Source: Pythium myriotylum (taxonomy: Eukaryota; Oomycota; Peronosporomycetes; Pythiales; Pythiaceae). Taken from it: a DNA stretch of 64,000 nt. The first letter of the stretch is position 1. Every line of letters starts with the position of its first letter. Location: NCBI GenBank assembly GCA_023091665.1, contig JALJCQ010000012.1, positions 2,790,001 through 2,854,000 on the forward strand, read 5' to 3'. Below the pieces are notes generated by a model that did no database searches, was not told where the DNA came from, and worked only from the letters and a program-made list of their open reading frames with translations. Positions 1-12,811 of the stretch are shown piece after piece. A program made the position numbers and the translations under genes.

Positions 1-38
1 TGTAATTGAAACGCCACAGTACTCCTACATGGTGGTAT

Positions 39-476
39 CTACGGCATCATTGAACGACTTCTGAAATCAATCAAACGATATTTTGACGGTATTTTGGGGT
101 TAAAACCTGGCTTGAGCTCCTCCTTGCCCTCCTTGCTCTCTCCCCTGGACCCCTCTCCCTTACGCGCGCTTGAGGTCGTGCTGTCCGCGTCGCGGCCCAA
201 ATCCAAAATCTCGAAGTGGTCGGCGATTGCGCACAGCACGGCTTCAATCGCAGTCAGACGCTGGACGATATCCTCTAGGGTGGACGAGTCGTCGACGACC
301 CGACTGTACTGTCGGATCATCGACTTGTCGTACTCAACACCCTCGGGCTGGAGGTGCTGGACCTTGAGGTGCGTGCGGAAAGCGTAATACTTTAGACGCT
401 TTCCGCACGGCTCAAACCGCCTGTCCTCGGGCTTGCTGGCTGTGACGGGATATCCGGCTTGTAATTGAAACGCCAC
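39..476 (-). other. Open frame inside each 459 bp unit (first copy shown)
   Basis: Each unit carries a minus-strand open frame of about 145 codons ending in TAG; it recurs every 459 bp. It has no ATG at the 5' end: the frame opens at a GTG (476), and the first in-frame ATG lies about 52 codons in. Visible features are a CG-KRLKYYAF-RTHLKVQH stretch loosely like half a C2H2 finger, a possible amphipathic helix (EDIVQRLTAIEAVLCAIADH), then a Lys/Glu/Gly-rich tail. I do not recognise the family. It may be an internal exon of a gene captured and amplified in the array, or a non-coding open frame. The last 25 codons are also reused by the frame crossing the array edge (8760-8838). Confidence 0.35.
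372..409. repeat. Perfect 13 bp hairpin in every 459 bp unit (first copy)
   Basis: The arm cgtgcggaaagcg (372-384) and its exact reverse complement (397-409) flank a 12-base loop, taatactttaga. The hairpin recurs once per unit at 459 bp spacing. The arms are G+C-rich and the loop A+T-rich. It lies within the open frame, so it may simply be coding sequence, but a perfect 13 bp arm is longer than expected by chance in 459 bp. Confidence 0.85.
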
Positions 477-3400
477 AGTACTCCTACATGGTGGTATCTA
501 CGGCATCATTGAACGACTTCTGAAATCAATCAAACGATATTTTGACGGTATTTTGGGGTTAAAACCTGGCTTGAGCTCCTCCTTGCCCTCCTTGCTCTCT
601 CCCCTGGACCCCTCTCCCTTACGCGCGCTTGAGGTCGTGCTGTCCGCGTCGCGGCCCAAATCCAAAATCTCGAAGTGGTCGGCGATTGCGCACAGCACGG
701 CTTCAATCGCAGTCAGACGCTGGACGATATCCTCTAGGGTGGACGAGTCGTCGACGACCCGACTGTACTGTCGGATCATCGACTTGTCGTACTCAACACC
801 CTCGGGCTGGAGGTGCTGGACCTTGAGGTGCGTGCGGAAAGCGTAATACTTTAGACGCTTTCCGCACGGCTCAAACCGCCTGTCCTCGGGCTTGCTGGCT
901 GTGACGGGATATCCGGCTTGTAATTGAAACGCCACAGTACTCCTACATGGTGGTATCTACGGCATCATTGAACGACTTCTGAAATCAATCAAACGATATT
1001 TTGACGGTATTTTGGGGTTAAAACCTGGCTTGAGCTCCTCCTTGCCCTCCTTGCTCTCTCCCCTGGACCCCTCTCCCTTACGCGCGCTTGAGGTCGTGCT
1101 GTCCGCGTCGCGGCCCAAATCCAAAATCTCGAAGTGGTCGGCGATTGCGCACAGCACGGCTTCAATCGCAGTCAGACGCTGGACGATATCCTCTAGGGTG
1201 GACGAGTCGTCGACGACCCGACTGTACTGTCGGATCATCGACTTGTCGTACTCAACACCCTCGGGCTGGAGGTGCTGGACCTTGAGGTGCGTGCGGAAAG
1301 CGTAATACTTTAGACGCTTTCCGCACGGCTCAAACCGCCTGTCCTCGGGCTTGCTGGCTGTGACGGGATATCCGGCTTGTAATTGAAACGCCACAGTACT
1401 CCTACATGGTGGTATCTACGGCATCATTGAACGACTTCTGAAATCAATCAAACGATATTTTGACGGTATTTTGGGGTTAAAACCTGGCTTGAGCTCCTCC
1501 TTGCCCTCCTTGCTCTCTCCCCTGGACCCCTCTCCCTTACGCGCGCTTGAGGTCGTGCTGTCCGCGTCGCGGCCCAAATCCAAAATCTCGAAGTGGTCGG
1601 CGATTGCGCACAGCACGGCTTCAATCGCAGTCAGACGCTGGACGATATCCTCTAGGGTGGACGAGTCGTCGACGACCCGACTGTACTGTCGGATCATCGA
1701 CTTGTCGTACTCAACACCCTCGGGCTGGAGGTGCTGGACCTTGAGGTGCGTGCGGAAAGCGTAATACTTTAGACGCTTTCCGCACGGCTCAAACCGCCTG
1801 TCCTCGGGCTTGCTGGCTGTGACGGGATATCCGGCTTGTAATTGAAACGCCACAGTACTCCTACATGGTGGTATCTACGGCATCATTGAACGACTTCTGA
1901 AATCAATCAAACGATATTTTGACGGTATTTTGGGGTTAAAACCTGGCTTGAGCTCCTCCTTGCCCTCCTTGCTCTCTCCCCTGGACCCCTCTCCCTTACG
2001 CGCGCTTGAGGTCGTGCTGTCCGCGTCGCGGCCCAAATCCAAAATCTCGAAGTGGTCGGCGATTGCGCACAGCACGGCTTCAATCGCAGTCAGACGCTGG
2101 ACGATATCCTCTAGGGTGGACGAGTCGTCGACGACCCGACTGTACTGTCGGATCATCGACTTGTCGTACTCAACACCCTCGGGCTGGAGGTGCTGGACCT
2201 TGAGGTGCGTGCGGAAAGCGTAATACTTTAGACGCTTTCCGCACGGCTCAAACCGCCTGTCCTCGGGCTTGCTGGCTGTGACGGGATATCCGGCTTGTAA
2301 TTGAAACGCCACAGTACTCCTACATGGTGGTATCTACGGCATCATTGAACGACTTCTGAAATCAATCAAACGATATTTTGACGGTATTTTGGGGTTAAAA
2401 CCTGGCTTGAGCTCCTCCTTGCCCTCCTTGCTCTCTCCCCTGGACCCCTCTCCCTTACGCGCGCTTGAGGTCGTGCTGTCCGCGTCGCGGCCCAAATCCA
2501 AAATCTCGAAGTGGTCGGCGATTGCGCACAGCACGGCTTCAATCGCAGTCAGACGCTGGACGATATCCTCTAGGGTGGACGAGTCGTCGACGACCCGACT
2601 GTACTGTCGGATCATCGACTTGTCGTACTCAACACCCTCGGGCTGGAGGTGCTGGACCTTGAGGTGCGTGCGGAAAGCGTAATACTTTAGACGCTTTCCG
2701 CACGGCTCAAACCGCCTGTCCTCGGGCTTGCTGGCTGTGACGGGATATCCGGCTTGTAATTGAAACGCCACAGTACTCCTACATGGTGGTATCTACGGCA
2801 TCATTGAACGACTTCTGAAATCAATCAAACGATATTTTGACGGTATTTTGGGGTTAAAACCTGGCTTGAGCTCCTCCTTGCCCTCCTTGCTCTCTCCCCT
2901 GGACCCCTCTCCCTTACGCGCGCTTGAGGTCGTGCTGTCCGCGTCGCGGCCCAAATCCAAAATCTCGAAGTGGTCGGCGATTGCGCACAGCACGGCTTCA
3001 ATCGCAGTCAGACGCTGGACGATATCCTCTAGGGTGGACGAGTCGTCGACGACCCGACTGTACTGTCGGATCATCGACTTGTCGTACTCAACACCCTCGG
3101 GCTGGAGGTGCTGGACCTTGAGGTGCGTGCGGAAAGCGTAATACTTTAGACGCTTTCCGCACGGCTCAAACCGCCTGTCCTCGGGCTTGCTGGCTGTGAC
3201 GGGATATCCGGCTTGTAATTGAAACGCCACAGTACTCCTACATGGTGGTATCTACGGCATCATTGAACGACTTCTGAAATCAATCAAACGATATTTTGAC
3301 GGTATTTTGGGGTTAAAACCTGGCTTGAGCTCCTCCTTGCCCTCCTTGCTCTCTCCCCTGGACCCCTCTCCCTTACGCGCGCTTGAGGTCGTGCTGTCCG

Positions 3401-6400
3401 CGTCGCGGCCCAAATCCAAAATCTCGAAGTGGTCGGCGATTGCGCACAGCACGGCTTCAATCGCAGTCAGACGCTGGACGATATCCTCTAGGGTGGACGA
3501 GTCGTCGACGACCCGACTGTACTGTCGGATCATCGACTTGTCGTACTCAACACCCTCGGGCTGGAGGTGCTGGACCTTGAGGTGCGTGCGGAAAGCGTAA
3601 TACTTTAGACGCTTTCCGCACGGCTCAAACCGCCTGTCCTCGGGCTTGCTGGCTGTGACGGGATATCCGGCTTGTAATTGAAACGCCACAGTACTCCTAC
3701 ATGGTGGTATCTACGGCATCATTGAACGACTTCTGAAATCAATCAAACGATATTTTGACGGTATTTTGGGGTTAAAACCTGGCTTGAGCTCCTCCTTGCC
3801 CTCCTTGCTCTCTCCCCTGGACCCCTCTCCCTTACGCGCGCTTGAGGTCGTGCTGTCCGCGTCGCGGCCCAAATCCAAAATCTCGAAGTGGTCGGCGATT
3901 GCGCACAGCACGGCTTCAATCGCAGTCAGACGCTGGACGATATCCTCTAGGGTGGACGAGTCGTCGACGACCCGACTGTACTGTCGGATCATCGACTTGT
4001 CGTACTCAACACCCTCGGGCTGGAGGTGCTGGACCTTGAGGTGCGTGCGGAAAGCGTAATACTTTAGACGCTTTCCGCACGGCTCAAACCGCCTGTCCTC
4101 GGGCTTGCTGGCTGTGACGGGATATCCGGCTTGTAATTGAAACGCCACAGTACTCCTACATGGTGGTATCTACGGCATCATTGAACGACTTCTGAAATCA
4201 ATCAAACGATATTTTGACGGTATTTTGGGGTTAAAACCTGGCTTGAGCTCCTCCTTGCCCTCCTTGCTCTCTCCCCTGGACCCCTCTCCCTTACGCGCGC
4301 TTGAGGTCGTGCTGTCCGCGTCGCGGCCCAAATCCAAAATCTCGAAGTGGTCGGCGATTGCGCACAGCACGGCTTCAATCGCAGTCAGACGCTGGACGAT
4401 ATCCTCTAGGGTGGACGAGTCGTCGACGACCCGACTGTACTGTCGGATCATCGACTTGTCGTACTCAACACCCTCGGGCTGGAGGTGCTGGACCTTGAGG
4501 TGCGTGCGGAAAGCGTAATACTTTAGACGCTTTCCGCACGGCTCAAACCGCCTGTCCTCGGGCTTGCTGGCTGTGACGGGATATCCGGCTTGTAATTGAA
4601 ACGCCACAGTACTCCTACATGGTGGTATCTACGGCATCATTGAACGACTTCTGAAATCAATCAAACGATATTTTGACGGTATTTTGGGGTTAAAACCTGG
4701 CTTGAGCTCCTCCTTGCCCTCCTTGCTCTCTCCCCTGGACCCCTCTCCCTTACGCGCGCTTGAGGTCGTGCTGTCCGCGTCGCGGCCCAAATCCAAAATC
4801 TCGAAGTGGTCGGCGATTGCGCACAGCACGGCTTCAATCGCAGTCAGACGCTGGACGATATCCTCTAGGGTGGACGAGTCGTCGACGACCCGACTGTACT
4901 GTCGGATCATCGACTTGTCGTACTCAACACCCTCGGGCTGGAGGTGCTGGACCTTGAGGTGCGTGCGGAAAGCGTAATACTTTAGACGCTTTCCGCACGG
5001 CTCAAACCGCCTGTCCTCGGGCTTGCTGGCTGTGACGGGATATCCGGCTTGTAATTGAAACGCCACAGTACTCCTACATGGTGGTATCTACGGCATCATT
5101 GAACGACTTCTGAAATCAATCAAACGATATTTTGACGGTATTTTGGGGTTAAAACCTGGCTTGAGCTCCTCCTTGCCCTCCTTGCTCTCTCCCCTGGACC
5201 CCTCTCCCTTACGCGCGCTTGAGGTCGTGCTGTCCGCGTCGCGGCCCAAATCCAAAATCTCGAAGTGGTCGGCGATTGCGCACAGCACGGCTTCAATCGC
5301 AGTCAGACGCTGGACGATATCCTCTAGGGTGGACGAGTCGTCGACGACCCGACTGTACTGTCGGATCATCGACTTGTCGTACTCAACACCCTCGGGCTGG
5401 AGGTGCTGGACCTTGAGGTGCGTGCGGAAAGCGTAATACTTTAGACGCTTTCCGCACGGCTCAAACCGCCTGTCCTCGGGCTTGCTGGCTGTGACGGGAT
5501 ATCCGGCTTGTAATTGAAACGCCACAGTACTCCTACATGGTGGTATCTACGGCATCATTGAACGACTTCTGAAATCAATCAAACGATATTTTGACGGTAT
5601 TTTGGGGTTAAAACCTGGCTTGAGCTCCTCCTTGCCCTCCTTGCTCTCTCCCCTGGACCCCTCTCCCTTACGCGCGCTTGAGGTCGTGCTGTCCGCGTCG
5701 CGGCCCAAATCCAAAATCTCGAAGTGGTCGGCGATTGCGCACAGCACGGCTTCAATCGCAGTCAGACGCTGGACGATATCCTCTAGGGTGGACGAGTCGT
5801 CGACGACCCGACTGTACTGTCGGATCATCGACTTGTCGTACTCAACACCCTCGGGCTGGAGGTGCTGGACCTTGAGGTGCGTGCGGAAAGCGTAATACTT
5901 TAGACGCTTTCCGCACGGCTCAAACCGCCTGTCCTCGGGCTTGCTGGCTGTGACGGGATATCCGGCTTGTAATTGAAACGCCACAGTACTCCTACATGGT
6001 GGTATCTACGGCATCATTGAACGACTTCTGAAATCAATCAAACGATATTTTGACGGTATTTTGGGGTTAAAACCTGGCTTGAGCTCCTCCTTGCCCTCCT
6101 TGCTCTCTCCCCTGGACCCCTCTCCCTTACGCGCGCTTGAGGTCGTGCTGTCCGCGTCGCGGCCCAAATCCAAAATCTCGAAGTGGTCGGCGATTGCGCA
6201 CAGCACGGCTTCAATCGCAGTCAGACGCTGGACGATATCCTCTAGGGTGGACGAGTCGTCGACGACCCGACTGTACTGTCGGATCATCGACTTGTCGTAC
6301 TCAACACCCTCGGGCTGGAGGTGCTGGACCTTGAGGTGCGTGCGGAAAGCGTAATACTTTAGACGCTTTCCGCACGGCTCAAACCGCCTGTCCTCGGGCT

Positions 6401-8838
6401 TGCTGGCTGTGACGGGATATCCGGCTTGTAATTGAAACGCCACAGTACTCCTACATGGTGGTATCTACGGCATCATTGAACGACTTCTGAAATCAATCAA
6501 ACGATATTTTGACGGTATTTTGGGGTTAAAACCTGGCTTGAGCTCCTCCTTGCCCTCCTTGCTCTCTCCCCTGGACCCCTCTCCCTTACGCGCGCTTGAG
6601 GTCGTGCTGTCCGCGTCGCGGCCCAAATCCAAAATCTCGAAGTGGTCGGCGATTGCGCACAGCACGGCTTCAATCGCAGTCAGACGCTGGACGATATCCT
6701 CTAGGGTGGACGAGTCGTCGACGACCCGACTGTACTGTCGGATCATCGACTTGTCGTACTCAACACCCTCGGGCTGGAGGTGCTGGACCTTGAGGTGCGT
6801 GCGGAAAGCGTAATACTTTAGACGCTTTCCGCACGGCTCAAACCGCCTGTCCTCGGGCTTGCTGGCTGTGACGGGATATCCGGCTTGTAATTGAAACGCC
6901 ACAGTACTCCTACATGGTGGTATCTACGGCATCATTGAACGACTTCTGAAATCAATCAAACGATATTTTGACGGTATTTTGGGGTTAAAACCTGGCTTGA
7001 GCTCCTCCTTGCCCTCCTTGCTCTCTCCCCTGGACCCCTCTCCCTTACGCGCGCTTGAGGTCGTGCTGTCCGCGTCGCGGCCCAAATCCAAAATCTCGAA
7101 GTGGTCGGCGATTGCGCACAGCACGGCTTCAATCGCAGTCAGACGCTGGACGATATCCTCTAGGGTGGACGAGTCGTCGACGACCCGACTGTACTGTCGG
7201 ATCATCGACTTGTCGTACTCAACACCCTCGGGCTGGAGGTGCTGGACCTTGAGGTGCGTGCGGAAAGCGTAATACTTTAGACGCTTTCCGCACGGCTCAA
7301 ACCGCCTGTCCTCGGGCTTGCTGGCTGTGACGGGATATCCGGCTTGTAATTGAAACGCCACAGTACTCCTACATGGTGGTATCTACGGCATCATTGAACG
7401 ACTTCTGAAATCAATCAAACGATATTTTGACGGTATTTTGGGGTTAAAACCTGGCTTGAGCTCCTCCTTGCCCTCCTTGCTCTCTCCCCTGGACCCCTCT
7501 CCCTTACGCGCGCTTGAGGTCGTGCTGTCCGCGTCGCGGCCCAAATCCAAAATCTCGAAGTGGTCGGCGATTGCGCACAGCACGGCTTCAATCGCAGTCA
7601 GACGCTGGACGATATCCTCTAGGGTGGACGAGTCGTCGACGACCCGACTGTACTGTCGGATCATCGACTTGTCGTACTCAACACCCTCGGGCTGGAGGTG
7701 CTGGACCTTGAGGTGCGTGCGGAAAGCGTAATACTTTAGACGCTTTCCGCACGGCTCAAACCGCCTGTCCTCGGGCTTGCTGGCTGTGACGGGATATCCG
7801 GCTTGTAATTGAAACGCCACAGTACTCCTACATGGTGGTATCTACGGCATCATTGAACGACTTCTGAAATCAATCAAACGATATTTTGACGGTATTTTGG
7901 GGTTAAAACCTGGCTTGAGCTCCTCCTTGCCCTCCTTGCTCTCTCCCCTGGACCCCTCTCCCTTACGCGCGCTTGAGGTCGTGCTGTCCGCGTCGCGGCC
8001 CAAATCCAAAATCTCGAAGTGGTCGGCGATTGCGCACAGCACGGCTTCAATCGCAGTCAGACGCTGGACGATATCCTCTAGGGTGGACGAGTCGTCGACG
8101 ACCCGACTGTACTGTCGGATCATCGACTTGTCGTACTCAACACCCTCGGGCTGGAGGTGCTGGACCTTGAGGTGCGTGCGGAAAGCGTAATACTTTAGAC
8201 GCTTTCCGCACGGCTCAAACCGCCTGTCCTCGGGCTTGCTGGCTGTGACGGGATATCCGGCTTGTAATTGAAACGCCACAGTACTCCTACATGGTGGTAT
8301 CTACGGCATCATTGAACGACTTCTGAAATCAATCAAACGATATTTTGACGGTATTTTGGGGTTAAAACCTGGCTTGAGCTCCTCCTTGCCCTCCTTGCTC
8401 TCTCCCCTGGACCCCTCTCCCTTACGCGCGCTTGAGGTCGTGCTGTCCGCGTCGCGGCCCAAATCCAAAATCTCGAAGTGGTCGGCGATTGCGCACAGCA
8501 CGGCTTCAATCGCAGTCAGACGCTGGACGATATCCTCTAGGGTGGACGAGTCGTCGACGACCCGACTGTACTGTCGGATCATCGACTTGTCGTACTCAAC
8601 ACCCTCGGGCTGGAGGTGCTGGACCTTGAGGTGCGTGCGGAAAGCGTAATACTTTAGACGCTTTCCGCACGGCTCAAACCGCCTGTCCTCGGGCTTGCTG
8701 GCTGTGACGGGATATCCGGCTTGTAATTGAAACGCCACAGTACTCCTACATGGTGGTATCTACGGCATCATTGAACGACTTCTGAAATCAATCAAACGAT
8801 ATTTTGACGGTATTTTGGGGTTAAAACCTGGCTTGAGC

Positions 8839-9728
8839 ACCCCCTCCCCCACGGCGCGCCAATCCGCCAATCCGACTTGATCAGTCAATTGCACATTCCG
8901 CGCTGTCTCCAGGTTGTCACAATCTTGGCACTTTGCACTGCCGACGGCACGCTCTATACCTTTCTCTAGAGATGGGTACCCGAGAAAATCAAACTCCATA
9001 TCACCGTTCTGAATCTCGCAGCGCTTTCGTTGTTCGCTTCGGAACAAACCTGATACGGGCTTCAGAATCGTCTCAACCAGTGTGTTGCCATTTTCTCCGT
9101 TAGGGTTCCTTGAACGAGCACCGGGTGAAATGCTTCTAAAACACAAACCATGCACGGTACAAGCACGATGCAACGCTAAGTTGAAGTGTCAACAGGAAAA
9201 GAGGCTGGCGCATTGATAATACTTATATGTCGAGATCTACCCTTATTCCACCAAAGCTTGAACTCGAATCAATACCTGGGTGAGTAGGCTGCAAAGCGCC
9301 ACACAGACACCCAAAACACCATTTGCGATTATCGCAAGCGCATGACGCCTTGGTCGGTCGACTTGAGCTGGAGGATCAGGAATATGACGGGGCCGAGCTC
9401 GCTCTGAAGCTGTGGGGCCCCGACCTCGCTGTCAATGTGTTGAAATCCGCCGACGACTCTGTTGCACATCCGAAAACTCCATACTGGAATAGGCTCGTGC
9501 TTCTTATTTAGGACACGACTACTCCTAAAGTAGGGACGAGGGTGTTCCTCACTTTGGGTGTGAAGCAATCATGGTCTTATGGGCTGAGGGTGTCAACACC
9601 ATTCATCATCCACGCCGATCGACTGGTCACAGTGACGCTACAACAAAACTGCATAGCACAGCTAGGTCTCCATTCTCGTTGTTCCAATGTGCCGACAAGT
9701 CCCCCCCCCCCCCCCCCCCCCCCTCGCT
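8839..9728. other. Array flank with no recognisable gene
   Basis: This is unique sequence between the tandem array and the transposon relics. A minus-strand frame crosses the array edge (8760-9173), but it has no ATG at its 5' end and its last part is simply array sequence. Short frames around 9320-9570 on both strands resemble nothing I know. The stretch ends in a run of 23 C residues (9701-9723), a likely site of assembly error. Confidence 0.6.
9701..9723. repeat. C23 homopolymer
   Basis: An uninterrupted run of 23 cytosines lies a few bases before the hAT relic's ATG. Its length is unlikely to be exact in any assembly. It could mark an insertion junction or a slippage hotspot. Confidence 0.9.
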
Positions 9729-10125
9729 ATGTCGACCAAGCAGCTTTGTGCCTTCTTCTTCTTCACTGTGGTCCGCCCAGGCGAACACAAGTGCAACATC
9801 TGCGACGTTATTCGCAAGCAAGCTCCGAAGGCAGGCTACACGGACTTGATGAGTCATCTGTGTTCCGTGCATATGGCAAGTGTCTGTCCATGGCGACATT
9901 TTTGGTGGCAGACAACTGTTCGACCAATCAGTGTATCGCAACAAAGATGGGTGTCCTTATGATTGGCTGTGCTAGCCACCGCTACAATCTGGCTGTCGAG
10001 AAGTTCTCATCAGGTTACGACTCTGATGATTTATATGAGATTTCCAAACAATGCGGCCGAGCTGGCTCGCCACACTGATCTTCGTCCAGTTCGGTGCAAT
10101 ATCACGCGGTGGTCATCGGCGCCTG
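9729..10125 (+). pseudogene. hAT-family transposase relic (BED finger joined to catalytic-region fragment)
   Basis: Beginning at ATG 9729, the frame encodes a BED-type zinc finger: C-x2-C (KCNICDV) followed by H-x4-H (SHLCSVH). After about 9890 the reading jumps to another frame with the motif VADNCSTNQ...[11 protein letters not shown], typical of the hAT catalytic region. It then moves back to a third stretch, [20 protein letters not shown], which also matches conserved C-terminal hAT motifs. The central several hundred codons are missing, and at least two frame changes separate the remnants. It is a badly deleted, non-functional copy. At its 3' end it runs directly into a copia fragment at about 10126. 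Confidence 0.8.
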
Positions 10126-10129
10126 AACC

Positions 10130-10873
10130 ATGGGAAATATCATGACCTTTGAAAATGAAGATGCGCTGCCCTTCCACGACACGCACGTGTACCGCCAGGC
10201 AATTGGCTCGCTTCTCTGGATCAGCAACTGCAGACGCCCAGACATCACGATGGCGGTGAACTATCTCGCACGCTACGTTAGCACGCCAACTGAGGAGCGT
10301 TGGAAATGCGTCAAGCGCATCATGCGTTATTTGCGCGGGACTGCCACGATAGGTCTATGGTACAAGAGACCGGCGGCGGCACAGAAGAATATCAAGCCCG
10401 AGTTGTTCCCCGACGCGGACTGGGCCGGCGGCAAGGATGCCAAGCCCACATCTGGTGGTCTGCTCACGATCAACAGCATGGTGATCTCGTGGTACAGCAA
10501 GAAGCAATCAACGGTGGCCCTGTCCACCGCCGAGGCGGAGCACATTGCCGGGGCGATGGCGGTCCAGGACTGCCTGTAGGTAGGGCAACTTCTCGCCAAG
10601 ATGGGGCTGCGAGCGGAGGAGGAGCCGATCCCCCGGCATGTGGACAACCAGAGTGCCATCAAGAACATGGAAAGCAACATCAACACGGCACGCATGAAGC
10701 ACATGAACATCAAATTCCACTTCATCCGTGACCACGTCAAGGCGAAGAAGATCGCTGTGTCGTACTGCCCAACAACGGAAATGAAGGCCGACTTGTTGAC
10801 CAAGCCGCTCGGGGGTACGCGCCATACCCAGCTTGTGAGGATGCTGCACATGGGCACGAACAAGAATGAGTAA
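10130..10873 (+). pseudogene. Ty1/copia polyprotein fragment: end of RT and RNase H
   Basis: A single frame runs 10130-10873 with one internal TAG at 10577-10579. It reads from the late RT connection (IGSLLWISNCRRPDITMAV, LARY) into copia RNase H: the DADWAGG...TSG stretch, ALSTAEAEHIAGA, DNQSAI, and the C-terminal ADLLTKPLGG block. These are conserved copia motifs in the expected order. The TAG stands where family members usually have Trp, suggesting a TGG to TAG change. Everything upstream (gag, protease, integrase, most of RT) is absent and replaced by the hAT relic. It cannot make a functional polyprotein. Confidence 0.9.
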
Positions 10874-11149
10874 CCCCGCGTAACCCAGGGTACGGGATCA
10901 GGTGCAACGAGGTAAAGATGAACCTATCTCAAGTCTGATCGGGCAAGACTCAGGTAAAATGATTGTGGTCGAGGTAGAGTGTTGGTTCCAAATAACGACC
11001 ACGGCTGGGCCACCGGCCCAACGGTCTGGCCGTGGCCCAAGCCCAAATGCAGTAGATAGCCATACCCATCTAATACACTCTCCATTTTTCCCGACAAGTC
11101 CAAGCACAGCGAGGCGCCGTGCAACAGAGACGGAGCTCGATCATTCCGA

Positions 11150-12606
11150 TCCCATGCGTAAAGTCACAGTGCTTGTTACTCTCCAAGGACTTCGTGAAGA
11201 GGTCAGCTAGGTTCTTCTCAGAAGCGACTTGAGTGATCTAGAGTTGTTTTCCATTTAGGTCATGCATGAAAAAGAACTTCGGGTCGATGTGCTTCGTGCG
11301 ATCACTCTTGATGTAGCCTTGTTGCACTTGCGCAACGCATGCCTGATAGGTAGCTTCGTCTTGACTCCTAGGGCGCCACGAACGAACTTGAGGAATCAGC
11401 CCCACCAGATGCACTCACGACTCGCTTCATTAAGAGCGATAAGCTCTGACTGGTTGGTTGACGTGGCAGTTAGAGTCTGCTTCGTCGACTTCCACGAAAC
11501 CGCAGCGTGCGAAGTCATGAATACATAGCCAGTCTGCGAGCGTGCCTTGTGTGGGTCGGAGAGGTAGCCTGTATCTGCATATCGCAGATGTCGTTGGTCA
11601 ACTAGATCACTGACGTGTACGCTCGTACACTTGCGGTACCGGAAGCCGTACTTACGAGTCCGTGCCGAATATCTCAACACATGCTTTACGCCGGACCAAT
11701 GTCTTCTGGTCGGTTCCGATGTGTACCCTAACGGCGAAAGCTATGTCTGGGCGTGAGCAGTTTGCCAAGTAAAGGAGAGCTCCGATGGCTTCCTTGTAGG
11801 GATACTTCTCGTCGAGCACCCTTTCACTGCCACGTCTTGGTCCAAGGACATCGCTCTGTGGTCTCAGGTTCCGCACAACCATGTGGGTCTTGGCAGTCCT
11901 AGAGATATCCCCCATGTTGAAGCGTGTCAGCACTTGCTGATGTAGGGTGCTTGATGCAACACAATACCCACCGGGATCTGAGTTACCTGAAGACCCAAAC
12001 AGAACGATATAGTTCCAAGGTTTCACCTTGAACTCGGACTTCAGTGCTGCCATTGCAGCTTCGATTGCCGCGTCCATTCCGACAATGATAATGTCGTTGA
12101 CGTAGATCCCAATGATGGCAATCTCGGCACCGCTTCGCTTGACAAACAAGCATGGGGAGCATTTATGGGTGTGAAAACCGCATTTAATCAAGTACTGCGA
12201 AAGAAGCAAGTACCAACGCCGGCCGGCTTGCTTCAACCCATAAAGCGACTTAAGTAATTGCACACACGGGAGGTTCAGTAACTTCTCCCCCTCGACACGT
12301 AACCCCTCAGGGACTCGCATATATAGTTCAACATCGATTAGGCCACATAAGTACGCAGTTTCTATGTCTGCCTGCCTGACTTGCATGTTGTTCGCGGCGA
12401 GTACGTGTCGGAATAGTCGATACCGAAACGTTGCGTGAAACCTTGTGCCACAAGGTCCGCCTTAAAGCACACGACTCTACCCTGTTGATCGCGCTTGCGC
12501 GCAAACACCCACCGACATCCAGTAGGTCGGTGCTGTGGGGGCACTCTTGCACGTTTCCAAATAGTTCACGATCGAGAAGTGACTGCAGCTCCGATTTGGT
12601 GGCCAC
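11150..12606 (-). pseudogene. copia reverse transcriptase and RNase H region
   Basis: RT blocks are visible in order but in different frames. CRWVFARKRDQQG and LVAQGFTQRFGIDYSDTYSP (about 12540-12400) come first, then QADIETAYLCGLIDVELYMR, LLKSLYGLKQAGRRWY and the polymerase motif (12386-11652). The polymerase box YVDD reads YVND, losing one metal-binding Asp. RNase H follows at 11680-11396 (GYLSDPHKARSQTGYVF, SELIALNEASRECIWW). The frameshifts and the lost Asp show it is dead. Confidence 0.88.
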
Positions 12607-12811
12607 CTTCCGTTTTGGCCAATCGGGTGATGCCCTACAGTCCGAGACTGTCTGGGGCTCTGCATCGTCCTCGACGGCTGCCGGGAACGAGCTAACGTTC
12701 GTGTCAGCAAGAACTTCGCTAATGGTATCGACATTATGCTCAACATCAACGACCTCTGGTTGGATGGAGCCTCCAGCGAGTTCTTCGTTCGTGCGCCTCT
12801 TCCTCAGATGT

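Larger units (their letters stand above)
1..8838. repeat. 459 bp head-to-tail tandem array, 19.25 copies
   Basis: The same 459 bp unit repeats from base 1, with complete copies beginning at 1, 460, 919 and so on up to 8263. The last copy breaks off at 8838, where the shared stretch ends in gcttgagc and unrelated sequence follows. Three different reading frames translate identically in all 19 complete copies, so the units are essentially base-identical. That implies recent amplification, active homogenisation by unequal crossing-over or gene conversion, or an assembly artefact. There are no unique spacers between copies. The array is cut by the window start, so the true copy number is unknown. 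The period is a multiple of three, but each unit carries a TAG in the open minus frame, so the array does not encode one long repetitive protein. Confidence 0.97.

Noticed and set aside
39..8738. Nineteen separate 145-codon genes in the tandem array
   Set aside because: The frames lack an ATG at their start, and the copies are tandem repeats of one unit; listed once as an open frame of uncertain coding status.
1..8838. CRISPR array
   Set aside because: The repeat is 459 bp with no variable spacers, and the genome is eukaryotic.
10874..11149. LTR between the two facing copia fragments
   Set aside because: No TG...CA bounded direct repeat or primer-binding site could be recognised.
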